Shown piece after piece: positions 26,573-33,481 of a DNA stretch of 37,894 nt. The position numbers were made by a program, and so were the translations under genes. Position 1 is the first letter of the stretch. Every line of letters begins with the position of its first letter. The DNA comes from an uncultured Clostridia bacterium (lineage in GTDB: Bacteria > Bacillota > Clostridia > Christensenellales > UBA1242). The notes under the pieces were generated by a model that did not search any database, was not told the origin of the DNA, and saw nothing but the letters and a program-made list of their open reading frames with translations. Where the stretch lies: assembly GCA_944372325.1 (NCBI GenBank), contig CALVYR010000007.1, positions 1-37,894 on the forward strand. Direction: 5' to 3'.

Positions 26573-27246
26573 TTACTTTTATTCTTTACAAGTAAATCAC
26601 CAGAATTTACATCAAAAATTACAATATATTTTTGAAAATTTGTGTTTATTATAGAAAAAGCCCAAAAATATTGTCCAGAAATAAACTCCTCGTCAGTGAC
26701 AGGTTTTAAATAACATTCAGCTTCAAATTTACCTGCTGATAAGATCTCGTTCAATTCATCATTTAAATATGTTTTTCCAAGTTCTAAAGCTTGCTGCCAA
26801 TTAACATTCCAACTTGATGATATGTTCTCTAAAACAACGCCAGTTCCATTATTTATAGATATAATAATTTCAGCATCATCGGGGGCAACATAGCCTATAT
26901 CTACCATATAACTTTCATTGAACGGATGTTTTTCAATCATGCCCTCAAATTTTTCATCATTGATTGTTGCAACAAATGGCACCTTATACGAGCCCACAAA
27001 TTCATTAAAATATACTGTAAATATACCAAAATCTATATTTTCTTCCGATTTTCCATCATACTCATAGGGTTCCTCTCGCACTCCAGACATAAAGGAAACA
27101 GTTAAACTATCATTTTTACCCTCAAAAACATTTTTTCTTATCTCAGATAGATTATTTTCAACCGCACTATCTAAATTCATAGAACAGCCAAAAGGAAAAA
27201 TAAACCCTAAAGCGCACACAAGTGCTAAAACCACAAATTTTTTCAT
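26569..27246 (-). CDS. Uncharacterised lipoprotein-like secreted protein
   Basis: The 225-aa product has an N-terminal hydrophobic segment ending FPFGC at about residue 21, a rough lipobox, so it is probably a membrane lipoprotein. The mature part has a beta-rich middle (EYDGKSEENIDFGIFTVYFNEF and related strands). The final 75 residues run WQQALELGKTYLNDEL... to YIVIFDVNSGDLLVKN, reminiscent of a PepSY-type fold but not diagnostic. No function is assigned. No clear ribosome site or promoter is seen. It is divergent from the aldolase gene. Confidence 0.6.
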   Translation of the reverse strand: MKKFVVLALVCALGFIFPFGCSMNLDSAVENNLSEIRKNVFEGKNDSLTVSFMSGVREEPYEYDGKSEENIDFGIFTVYFNEFVGSYKVPFVATINDEKFEGMIEKHPFNESYMVDIGYVAPDDAEIIISINNGTGVVLENISSSWNVNWQQALELGKTYLNDELNEILSAGKFEAECYLKPVTDEEFISGQYFWAFSIINTNFQKYIVIFDVNSGDLLVKNKSN

Positions 27247-27278
27247 GATATAATATATGAGCTTGTCCGTGCAATTAT

Positions 27279-27307
27279 TTGCAAAAATTTAAAAAATATA
27301 GTATTCT
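27279..27307 (+). promoter_or_regulatory. Promoter of the class II aldolase gene
   Basis: TTGCAA (27279-27284), a 17-base spacer and TATTCT (27302-27307). The AAGGAG site and the ATG follow, leaving a leader of about ten bases. Confidence 0.5.
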
Positions 27308-27324
27308 AAATTTAAGGAGAATAT

Positions 27325-28218
27325 ATGAAAAAAATATTTCAAAATGCTTTAAAAGAAAAATATGCGCTCGGAGCATTTAACTTTGTAAATTTAGAAATGT
27401 TAAAGGCAATAATTAATGCTAGTTTAGAAACAGATTTTCCAGTGATAGCAAGTGTTAGCGAAGGCGCGCTAAAATATATGGGTATAGAAGAAACCGTGGG
27501 TATGTTTAAAGCAGCTAAGAAAAACGCAAAAGTTTTTTTACATCTAGACCATGGAAAAAACTTAGAGTTAATTAAACGCACTGTAGACTTGGGCTTTGAT
27601 AGCGTTATGATAGATGCTTCAAGTTTTTCTTTTGAAGAAAATGTAAAACAAACAAAAGAAGTAGTAAATTACGCGCACAAAAAAGATGTGTTAGTAGAAG
27701 CAGAGCTTGGAACGCTTGCTGGAATTGAAGATGAAGTTAAGGCGGAGAAGAACATTTATACAGATCCAAACGAAGCTAAAAAATTTGTGGAGCTCACAAA
27801 TTGTGATAGTTTAGCCGTAGCCATAGGTACAAGTCATGGAGCATATAAATTTTCTGGGGATAGTAAATTAAATATGGAAATTTTAAGCGAAATAGAAACT
27901 TTAATTCCAAACACTCCCCTAGTGTTGCACGGCGCGTCAAGTGTACCACAAAAATATGTTGACCTATTAAATAAATTTGGAGGCAATGTAACAGGCGCAA
28001 AAGGCGTAGATGAAAGTTTGCTTTTTGAAGCTTGCCACAAGCATAATATTTGTAAAATAAATTCTGATACAGACCTTAGAATTTGTTTTACAGCTGCTGT
28101 AAGAAAATATTTAACAGAAAACCCAGAAGTTTTTGATTTAAGAAAATATTTAGGCGCTGGAAAAGAAGAAGTAAAAAATTTATTAGTAGAAAAAATAAAA
28201 TTATTAGGAAAATTTTAA
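27325..28218 (+). CDS. fba: Class II fructose-bisphosphate aldolase family protein
   Basis: The 297-aa zinc-dependent aldolase of the FbaA/GatY group splits fructose-1,6-bisphosphate, or the tagatose form, into two trioses. The first metal/catalytic motif is HLDHG at 73-77. VEAELGTLAG and GTSHGAYKF (His171) are further motifs. LHGASSVP (His202) and KINSDTDLR complete the substrate site. AAGGAG precedes the ATG. It stands alone with its own promoter and terminator. Glycolytic aldolase is the likely role, but tagatose-bisphosphate cannot be excluded from sequence. Confidence 0.92.
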   Translation: MKKIFQNALKEKYALGAFNFVNLEMLKAIINASLETDFPVIASVSEGALKYMGIEETVGMFKAAKKNAKVFLHLDHGKNLELIKRTVDLGFDSVMIDASSFSFEENVKQTKEVVNYAHKKDVLVEAELGTLAGIEDEVKAEKNIYTDPNEAKKFVELTNCDSLAVAIGTSHGAYKFSGDSKLNMEILSEIETLIPNTPLVLHGASSVPQKYVDLLNKFGGNVTGAKGVDESLLFEACHKHNICKINSDTDLRICFTAAVRKYLTENPEVFDLRKYLGAGKEEVKNLLVEKIKLLGKF

Positions 28219-28227
28219 TAAAAATAT

Positions 28228-28252
28228 AATAGCCTGTTTGGGCTATTTTTTT
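28228..28252 (+). terminator. Terminator of the aldolase gene
   Basis: AATAGCC (28228-28234) pairs with GGCTATT (28241-28247), followed by TTTTT. Confidence 0.88.
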
Positions 28253-28334
28253 ATAAATAATTAAACAAACAAATAAACTTATTGATTTATATGAAGAATT
28301 ATGAATAGATAATTTAATAGCGAAGCCCTGCCCG

Positions 28335-28559
28335 CGTCATTTCGACCGCAAGAAATTTTGCTTTATTTATTTTTTACACTTTGTGCTAGATGAAAAGTTA
28401 TTTCACTTTCAAGTTTATATGAAGCGGAGAAATCTCGGCTTCTTTTTTCTAAGGCTGAGATTTCTCCACTGCATATTAGCTATTTTTATAGTAAATATAT
28501 TCGTCTGGCATTAACTTTATATTGTTTATTATCTTACTTTTCTTTCGGTCGAAATGACG
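28335..28559. repeat. Palindromic non-coding element with terminal inverted repeats (MITE-like)
   Basis: A 225-bp block is bounded by CGTCATTTCGACCG (28335-28348) and its exact complement CGGTCGAAATGACG (28546-28559). With one mismatch the match extends to 21 bases. In the middle lies a second inverted repeat, GGAGAAATCTC (28426-28436) with GAGATTTCTCC (28457-28467). No open frame runs across it. Its outer and inner motifs recall intergenic repeat elements with TCATTTCGACC and GAGAAATCTC seen in other bacterial genomes; that is memory, not a search. It fills much of the gap between the aldolase gene and the 205-aa secreted-protein gene. Confidence 0.7.
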
Positions 28560-28607
28560 ATGGCTGGTCGTTGGAGAATTTTAATAGAAATTTGGTTAAA
28601 TTTTAAA

Positions 28608-28651
28608 TTATTTTCAATTAAACTATAAAATAAATTATTAATTGAAAATAA
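28608..28651. repeat. 14-bp perfect inverted repeat
   Basis: TTATTTTCAATTAA (28608-28621) and TTAATTGAAAATAA (28638-28651), with a 16-base spacer, sit between the MITE-like element and the terminator. Confidence 0.6.
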
Positions 28652-28658
28652 AATAATA

Positions 28659-28691
28659 AAAATAAAAGCCGATTTTTTCGGCTTTTATTTT
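28659..28691. terminator. Strong bidirectional hairpin, probable terminator of the 205-aa gene
   Basis: Arms AAAATAAAAGCCGA (28659-28672) and TCGGCTTTTATTTT (28678-28691) are perfect with a five-base T loop. It lies about 105 bases past the secreted-protein stop, so that mRNA would have a long 3' tail. Confidence 0.75.
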
Positions 28692-28794
28692 TTAAGAAAT
28701 TTACTGAAAAGAAATTTACTTATTAGGACTTTTTTAAATTTAATTAAATTTTGTACTCTTATTTTTTGGCGCTTTAAGAGTTATTTAGTTTTAA

Positions 28795-29412
28795 TTAGTC
28801 AGCTGCTTTTGTTGCGCTGTAAACAATTGATACTGGACCATCTCCTGCACTAAAAGATGTATCAGTTCTTAAAAGCTTAATTGTAACTGTATGAGTTACA
28901 GTTCCTGGTGTAGCTTCATTTGTAGCTTTTGGAATCGTGAATGTTCCATCTTGTGCAACGGATGTTGATTCTGCACCATAAGTTGAAGTAACTGAAGTTA
29001 ATGTTTTACCATCTTTTGTTACAGCAGTTGGTAAAGCTTTAACAGTTACAGTAACATCAAATTCTGCGTGATTTGTAAATGTTATTTTATATGTTACAGT
29101 ATCATTAGCAGCATTAAATGTAGCTGTTTGAGCTTGAGCTGTGTACTCTTTAGTTGCAGTAGGTGTTCTACCAGTTGTTCCATCACTAGTATATGTACTT
29201 TGAGATTCTGCATCAGAACCAGCTAATGCTGTACTACCTGCTGAAGTTGTAGCAACAGCCATATCAAGTAATAAATCATCTCCTACTTGGAATTGAACAC
29301 TTGAGTTAACTGTAAATTGTACAGTTGTAGCAGCAAGTACACCAATTGTCATCATGCAAATTGCAAGTGCAAGTGAACCAATTGTAGCGAAAAGTTTGAA
29401 TTTCTTCTTCAT
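28795..29412 (-). CDS. Small Thr/Ala-rich secreted protein
   Basis: The 205-aa product has a clear signal peptide ending GVLAA (about residue 28) and a mature part rich in Thr, Ala, Ser and Val with no cysteine. The signal, the following TVQFTVNSSVQF and the line VTYKITFTNHAEFDV resemble the first half of the 347-aa protein at 13999, so the two are related. The composition suggests a beta-sandwich envelope or matrix protein; TasA/camelysin-like is a guess. AAGGAGG precedes the ATG. Low codon diversity, a strong promoter and a long leader suggest high expression. The promoter contains nine consecutive G. Confidence 0.78.
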   Translation of the reverse strand: MKKKFKLFATIGSLALAICMMTIGVLAATTVQFTVNSSVQFQVGDDLLLDMAVATTSAGSTALAGSDAESQSTYTSDGTTGRTPTATKEYTAQAQTATFNAANDTVTYKITFTNHAEFDVTVTVKALPTAVTKDGKTLTSVTSTYGAESTSVAQDGTFTIPKATNEATPGTVTHTVTIKLLRTDTSFSAGDGPVSIVYSATKAAD

Positions 29413-29741
29413 TTTTCCTCCTTAAAAATTTCTTTTAAATTGAATTTTTGAAAAGCAACTTAATTTGCAAGTCCTAATTACAAATTAGTTCTTTTCTTCA
29501 AGTAAATATCTTCTTAATCGCCAAGTCCTAAAATGCGAAGAAAATATTTACTTGACTTTTAGGCACCCCTTAAATTTTTTCGACAATTTTATTACGAGGA
29601 GCAGAGAGCCAAGCGGCATAAACTTGTTTATGACATTTGGCTAAATGCAACGATGCCTAAAAAGTAGACAAAATTGTGAGCGACAAGCGAACAGTGCGCA
29701 GCACTCAAATTTTAGCAAAATTTGCTAAAATTTTTTTTGTC
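29413..29741 (-). other. Long structured 5' leader of the 205-aa secreted protein
   Basis: About 330 nt separate the predicted transcription start (near 29741) from the ATG. Inverted repeats run along it: 29707-29719 with 29721-29733 (13 bp); AGTGC/GCACT at 29693-29705; AGCCAA/TTGGCT enclosing CATAAAC/GTTTATG at 29607-29642; ACTTTTAGGCA with TGCCTAAAAAGT (29555-29565, 29654-29665); and TCAAGTAAATAT with ATATTTACTTGA (29498-29509, 29544-29555), extended by TTCTT and CGC. No open frame is convincing in it. It may affect mRNA stability or translation. No known riboswitch is recognised. Confidence 0.65.
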
Positions 29742-29747
29742 TAGCTT

Positions 29748-29775
29748 ATTTTACCCCCCCCCTTGCTTTTGTCAA
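29748..29775 (-). promoter_or_regulatory. Promoter with G9 tract in the spacer
   Basis: TTGACA (29775-29770), a 16-base spacer and TAAAAT (29753-29748). The nine spacer bases next to the -10 are all G on the minus strand (29762-29754). Both hexamers and the spacing match the promoter at 15228-15255, where the tract is GGGGAGGGG. Confidence 0.85.
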
Positions 29776-29784
29776 GCGAATTAA

Positions 29785-30000
29785 CATGCTTTTTAAAAAA
29801 AATCAAACTTTTTTGCTTTTTACAAACTTTTTAACTTTTTTCGTTTATCGCATGACAAAAGCGTGGGGGCCGAGAACAAACTGCACTACTTTTTAAACTT
29901 TACGCGTTCTAAGCTTTCAAATTTATATACTACACTTTACAGTCTTCTTTCTATGCAAATGGTTAATTCTATTTTTGTTAAAATAAAAAATTTAGCTTAT
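29785..30000. other. Intergenic stretch without a gene
   Basis: About 215 AT-rich bases with no supported frame. The plus strand at 29853-29869 reads TGACAAAAGCGTGGGGG, a near copy of the first half of the two G-tract promoters in the opposite orientation, but no -10 follows. Confidence 0.4.
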
Positions 30001-30004
30001 ACAA

Positions 30005-30086
30005 GCCTTGCGCGAGCTTGGGGCTAAAGCCCTAAGCAAAATGCCTTTGGCATTTTTAGGCGCCCAAGGGCGCCCTCGCGCAAGGC
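30005..30086. repeat. 82-nt cloverleaf-like inverted-repeat element
   Basis: GCCTTGCGCGAG (30005-30016) and CTCGCGCAAGGC (30075-30086) pair over 12 bases. They enclose three complete hairpins: CTTGGGGCT with AGCCCTAAG (30017-30036, one G-T), AAAATGCC with GGCATTTT (30038-30056), and GGCGCCC with GGGCGCC (30059-30074). Almost every base is paired, forming a four-way junction. It is far richer in GC than its surroundings. It lies just beyond the rplQ terminator. It is not a tRNA, and I do not recognise it as a known RNA family. Confidence 0.75.
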
Positions 30087-30087
30087 A

Positions 30088-30113
30088 TAAAAAAAGAAGA
30101 TGCAAACATCTTC
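30088..30113 (-). terminator. Terminator of the ribosomal operon
   Basis: GAAGATG (30096-30102), CAAA and CATCTTC (30107-30113) form a stem followed on the minus strand by seven or eight T. It lies about 13 bases after the rplQ stop. Confidence 0.9.
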
Positions 30114-30125
30114 CTTTTATATATA

Positions 30126-30635
30126 TTAAATTAATTCTACAATAGCCATTTCAGCAGCGTCACCACGACGAGCACCAAGCTTTACTATTCTAGTATATCC
30201 ACCGCCACAATTTTGCTCTTTATTTCTTTCAGCATACTTTGGAGCATATACATTGAAAATCTTTTCAATAAGTGGATGATTAATGCCTTCTGTTCTAGCT
30301 TTGAAAGCAGTAATGCTTTCTTTTTCTTTTCTTTGTTCTTGAATATCATAAACATAAGACATAATCTTTCTTCTAGCTGCAAGTCTTTTAGGTCCATCAT
30401 TGATAACTTCTTGCTTAACTTTAGCGCCTTTAGCGTCAGTTATGGTCTTAACAGCTTTAACAGTATCGTCATAAGAGTTAATTGCAAGAGTTAAAATCTT
30501 TTCAGCCTTGCTTCTAACAGACTTTGCTTTAGCTAAAGTGGTTTCTATTTTGCCATACCACAAAAGGTTAGAAACTTGATTTCTAAGTAATGCGTTTCTC
30601 TCTTTTGTAGGCAATCCTAATTTATCGTTTGCCAT
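30126..30635 (-). CDS. rplQ: 50S ribosomal protein L17
   Basis: L17 (169 aa) is at the peptide exit side of the large subunit. The start MANDKLGLPTKERNALLRNQ and the run LWYGKIETTLAKAKSVR are diagnostic. At 169 aa it is longer than the common 115-130 aa form. The extra residues are an insertion of charged helix (ITDAKGAKVKQEVINDGPKR and following) before the last RIVKLGARRGDAAEMAIVEL strand. GGAGA precedes the ATG. It is the last gene of the operon. Confidence 0.95.
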   Translation of the reverse strand: MANDKLGLPTKERNALLRNQVSNLLWYGKIETTLAKAKSVRSKAEKILTLAINSYDDTVKAVKTITDAKGAKVKQEVINDGPKRLAARRKIMSYVYDIQEQRKEKESITAFKARTEGINHPLIEKIFNVYAPKYAERNKEQNCGGGYTRIVKLGARRGDAAEMAIVELI

Positions 30636-30648
30636 TTTTCTCTCCTTT

Positions 30649-31602
30649 TTAATCTTCGTCAGCTCTTAAAGCCAGACCGTAACTTTCAAGTTTTTGAATA
30701 ACTTCTTCAATAGATTTTAAACCTAAATTTCTAACTTTTAACATATCAGATTTAGATTTTTTAATTAAATCTTGAACTGTATTTATGTTAGCTCTCTTTA
30801 AGCAGTTGTATGAACGAACAGAAAGCTCCATATCTTCAATAGGCATTTCAAGCACTTTACTTTGGTTATCTTCATCTGAACTAACCATAAAGCTCATTCC
30901 GCTCATAGCTTCGCAAAGGTCTACAAAAAGCTGAGTATGCTCTTCAATAATCTTTCCAGCAAGAGCAACTATATCTCTAGCAGAAGTTGTGCCATTTGTT
31001 TCAACTTCAAGCGTTAGCTTATCAAAGTCTATACTATGACCAACACGAGTGCTTTCTACATTGTAGTTAACCTTTTTAACTGGTGAATATAAACTATCAA
31101 TTGCAATGTATTCAAGATTTTCTATTCTTTCCTTATTTAATACATTAGGAACATAACCTCTTCCTCTTGCAATTAGAATTTCCATATCAAGAACTGCATC
31201 GAAATCTAATGTACAAATGTGAAGATCTGGGTTTAAAATTTCAACTTGGTCATTTGGCTCAAAATCATGAGCAGTAACCTCACCAGCGCCCTGTTTTCTA
31301 ATGCGAAGAGTTGTCATGAAATCTGAATCGAGTGATGTAGTTTTAACAGCAAGTTTTTTGATGTTTAAAACTATATCTACAACATCTTCTGCTACTCCTG
31401 GAATAGTTGAAAATTCATGTTGTACACCTGCAATTTTAATACCTATTGCAGCTGCTCCTGGAAGACTGCCAAGAAGGGTTCTTCTCATGCAGTTACCTAA
31501 GGTTATACCATAACCTCTTTCTAATGGTTCTACCACAAACCTTGCAAATTCACCGTTTTCAGTTTCTTCACAAGTAATTTTTGGCTTTTCAATTTCCATC
31601 AT
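30649..31602 (-). CDS. rpoA: RNA polymerase alpha subunit
   Basis: RpoA (317 aa) has the assembly domain (RGYGITLGNCMRRTLLGSLPGAA) and, after a linker, the DNA- and activator-binding C-terminal domain with LSVRSYNCLKRANINTVQDL and LKVRNLGLKSIEEVI. The length is standard. Two ATG codons lie in tandem; AAGGAG is about ten bases before the first. Its place between rpsD and rplQ is the classical alpha-operon order. Confidence 0.98.
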   Translation of the reverse strand: MMEIEKPKITCEETENGEFARFVVEPLERGYGITLGNCMRRTLLGSLPGAAAIGIKIAGVQHEFSTIPGVAEDVVDIVLNIKKLAVKTTSLDSDFMTTLRIRKQGAGEVTAHDFEPNDQVEILNPDLHICTLDFDAVLDMEILIARGRGYVPNVLNKERIENLEYIAIDSLYSPVKKVNYNVESTRVGHSIDFDKLTLEVETNGTTSARDIVALAGKIIEEHTQLFVDLCEAMSGMSFMVSSDEDNQSKVLEMPIEDMELSVRSYNCLKRANINTVQDLIKKSKSDMLKVRNLGLKSIEEVIQKLESYGLALRADED

Positions 31603-31620
31603 AAAACAAATTCTCCTTTA

Positions 31621-32241
31621 TTATCTCGAATACAACTCGATGATTAAGTGTTCTTGAATATTTAGGTCTATATCTTCCCTCTTTGGAAGAGCTAATATTT
31701 TTCCTTCAAGCTTTTCAGAATTAAATTCAAGCCATTTTGGCATAACAATTTTCATTCCTTTAAGCTGTTTAAACATTTCAAGATCGCGTTTGTTTTCCTT
31801 GATTGCAATCACATCGCCAACTTTTACTTGGTATGAAGGAATATTTACTCTCTTTCCGTTCACAGTGATGTGTCCGTGATTTACAATCTGACGGCTCTCT
31901 GAACGGCTTGAGCCTATACCCATTCTGTATACAACATTATCAAGTCTTCTTTCAAGAAGTGATAACATGTTTTCACCTGTAACGCCTTTCATTCTTTCTG
32001 CTTCTTCGTAGTACTCACGGAATTTCTTTTCTAAAACGCCATAAGCCTTTTTAACTTTTTGCTTTTCACGAAGTTGAGTGCCATACTGAGTAACTCTCTT
32101 TCTAGCAGCGCCATGTTGTCCTGGAACAACTGGACGGCGTTCCATAGCGCATTTTTTAGTTGTGCATCTTTCGCCTTTTAAGAAAAGTTTGCAACCTTCT
32201 CTACGGCATTGACGACAATCTGGTGCTATTAACTTTGCCAT
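31621..32241 (-). CDS. rpsD: 30S ribosomal protein S4, zinc-ribbon form
   Basis: S4 (206 aa) starts 16S rRNA assembly. The N-terminus carries the zinc-binding cysteines C9, C12, C26 and C31 (DCRQCRREG...ERCTTKKC). The S4 RNA-binding domain begins near RLDNVVYRMGIGSSRSESRQ. In some bacteria S4 represses the operon that contains rpsM or its own gene; no such leader can be assigned here with confidence. Twelve bases separate it from rpsK upstream. Confidence 0.97.
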   Translation of the reverse strand: MAKLIAPDCRQCRREGCKLFLKGERCTTKKCAMERRPVVPGQHGAARKRVTQYGTQLREKQKVKKAYGVLEKKFREYYEEAERMKGVTGENMLSLLERRLDNVVYRMGIGSSRSESRQIVNHGHITVNGKRVNIPSYQVKVGDVIAIKENKRDLEMFKQLKGMKIVMPKWLEFNSEKLEGKILALPKREDIDLNIQEHLIIELYSR

Positions 32242-32253
32242 TTTTTTCTCCTT

Positions 32254-32643
32254 TTATATCCTTCTTGGTTTAGGTGGGCGACAACCATTGTGTGGAATTG
32301 GTGAAACATCTTTAATAAGTGTTACATCAAGTTCTGCTGTTCCGATTGCTCTTATAGCAGCTTCTCTTCCGTTGCCCGGACCTTTAACATAAACTTCAAC
32401 GGATTTAATTCCGTGTTCTTTTGCTTGTTTAGCAGCAGCTTCTACGCATTGTTGAGCAGCATAAGGTGTGCTTCTTTTAGAACCTCTAAAACCAAGCATT
32501 CCTGCGCTTGCCCAAGATATTGCATTGCCTTCCATATCTGTGAAAGTAACAAGGGTATTATTAAAAGATGCATGAATATGCACTTGACCTTTGTCTATAT
32601 TTTTACTTACTCTTTTCTTCTTAACTTGTTTTGTTGGTGCCAT
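32254..32643 (-). CDS. rpsK: 30S ribosomal protein S11
   Basis: S11 (129 aa) forms part of the platform near the E-site mRNA. The motifs [19 protein letters not shown] and the end [22 protein letters not shown] (here [19 protein letters not shown]) are typical. GGAG precedes the ATG, and the gene follows rpsM after about ten bases. Confidence 0.97.
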   Translation of the reverse strand: MAPTKQVKKKRVSKNIDKGQVHIHASFNNTLVTFTDMEGNAISWASAGMLGFRGSKRSTPYAAQQCVEAAAKQAKEHGIKSVEVYVKGPGNGREAAIRAIGTAELDVTLIKDVSPIPHNGCRPPKPRRI

Positions 32644-32653
32644 ATTTTAACTC

Positions 32654-33031
32654 CTATTTACCCTTCTTTGAGCTTCCGCCTACGACTTTTCTTGGGCCTT
32701 TTCTTGTTCTTGAATTTGTTCTGGTGTTTTGTCCACGAGTTGGAAGGCCCTTTCTATGACGAACACCACGATAAGCGCCTATCTCAGTTAGGCGTTTTAT
32801 GTTCATTGAAACTTCCTTTCTTAAATCACCTTCAACAGCATAGTTATGCTCAATATAGTTACGAAGTTTAGCAACATCGTTTTCATCGAGGTCTTTAACT
32901 CTTGTGTCTGGGTTAATGTTAGTTTCTTTTAAAATCTTTTGAGATGTTTTTAGGCCGATGCCATAAACATAGGTAAGTCCTACCTCAATTCTTTTTTCTC
33001 TAGGTAAGTCTACGCCTGCAATTCTTGCCAT
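32654..33031 (-). CDS. rpsM: 30S ribosomal protein S13
   Basis: S13 (125 aa) is in the head of the small subunit and contacts the P-site t[23 protein letters not shown] opens it and [15 protein letters not shown] is near its end, before a basic tail. GGAGG lies ten bases before the ATG. The 83-base gap from rpmJ contains a hairpin and a promoter, so transcription of rpsM to rplQ may also start here. Confidence 0.97.
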   Translation of the reverse strand: MARIAGVDLPREKRIEVGLTYVYGIGLKTSQKILKETNINPDTRVKDLDENDVAKLRNYIEHNYAVEGDLRKEVSMNIKRLTEIGAYRGVRHRKGLPTRGQNTRTNSRTRKGPRKVVGGSSKKGK

Positions 33032-33052
33032 ATTTTTATTTTCCTCCGAAAT

Positions 33053-33082
33053 ATTTTAATTTAATATATATAAACGCGTCAA
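33053..33082 (-). promoter_or_regulatory. Internal promoter ahead of rpsM
   Basis: TTGACG (33082-33077), an 18-base spacer and TAAAAT (33058-33053) lie just upstream of the rpsM ribosome site. The -35 falls in the second arm of the hairpin at 33075-33106. Confidence 0.5.
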
Positions 33083-33106
33083 AAAAATTCAGCCGCATTT
33101 GACGCG
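33075..33106. repeat. Intra-operon hairpin between rpmJ and rpsM
   Basis: CGCGTCAAA (33075-33083) and TTTGACGCG (33098-33106) pair over nine bases with a 14-base loop. On the minus strand an A/T-rich tract follows. It could act as a partial terminator, an RNA-processing site, or the site of ribosomal-protein feedback. Confidence 0.6.
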
Positions 33107-33114
33107 ATTTCTTT

Positions 33115-33231
33115 CTAACCTTGTGTTTGTTTGTGACTTGGGTCCTTAGAGCAGATAACCATTACTTTTCCTTCTCTTTTAATGACCTTGCATTTGTCAC
33201 ACATTGGTTTAACTGATGCTCTTACTTTCAT
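33115..33231 (-). CDS. rpmJ: 50S ribosomal protein L36, zinc form
   Basis: A 38-residue frame reads [20 protein letters not shown] and continues with [15 protein letters not shown] before TAG. The zinc ligands C11, C14, C27 and H33 are all present. GGAGAAATT precedes the ATG at 33231. Order infA-rpmJ-rpsM is standard. It is easily missed because of its size. Confidence 0.97.
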   Translation of the reverse strand: MKVRASVKPMCDKCKVIKREGKVMVICSKDPSHKQTQG

Positions 33232-33250
33232 AATTTCTCCTTTTCACTTT

Positions 33251-33472
33251 TTAGTTTTTTGCACGCCATGTAATTCTACCCTTGGTTAAATCGTAAGGGC
33301 TCATTTCTATTTTAACCTTGTCGCCTTCAAGAATTTTAATATAATTCATTCTAAGTCTTCCTGAAATATACGCGGTTATAGTGTGACCATTACTTAGTTT
33401 AACTAGAAAGGTTGTGTTTGGAAGAACTTCTTCTACAACTCCTTCAAACTCAATCACATCGTCTTTTGACAT
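33251..33472 (-). CDS. infA: Translation initiation factor IF-1
   Basis: IF-1 (73 aa) is a single OB-fold protein that occupies the A site during initiation. [21 protein letters not shown] and [24 protein letters not shown] match the family. GGAG precedes the ATG. It sits between map and rpmJ as usual. If the leaderless reading of neighbouring genes is right, initiation factors are of direct interest, but nothing unusual is visible in this one. Confidence 0.97.
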   Translation of the reverse strand: MSKDDVIEFEGVVEEVLPNTTFLVKLSNGHTITAYISGRLRMNYIKILEGDKVKIEMSPYDLTKGRITWRAKN

Positions 33473-33481
33473 ACAAACTCC

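Noticed and set aside
28253..28794. CRISPR array or IS element in the aldolase/secreted-protein gap
   Set aside because: The repeats are inverted, not direct and regularly spaced, and there is no transposase frame.
29413..29741. Known riboswitch (T-box, SAM, guanidine, TPP) in the long leader
   Set aside because: None of the conserved cores of these classes could be found by eye.
29748..29775. G-quadruplex at the G9 tract
   Set aside because: There is a single run of G, not four separate tracts; an intermolecular form is speculation.
30005..30086. tRNA gene suggested by the cloverleaf
   Set aside because: The closing stem is 12 bp, two loops have only two bases, there is no T-loop or anticodon-loop consensus and no discriminator/CCA layout.
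32413..32871. 152-aa plus-strand frame across rpsK and rpsM
   Set aside because: Antisense shadow of two ribosomal protein genes.
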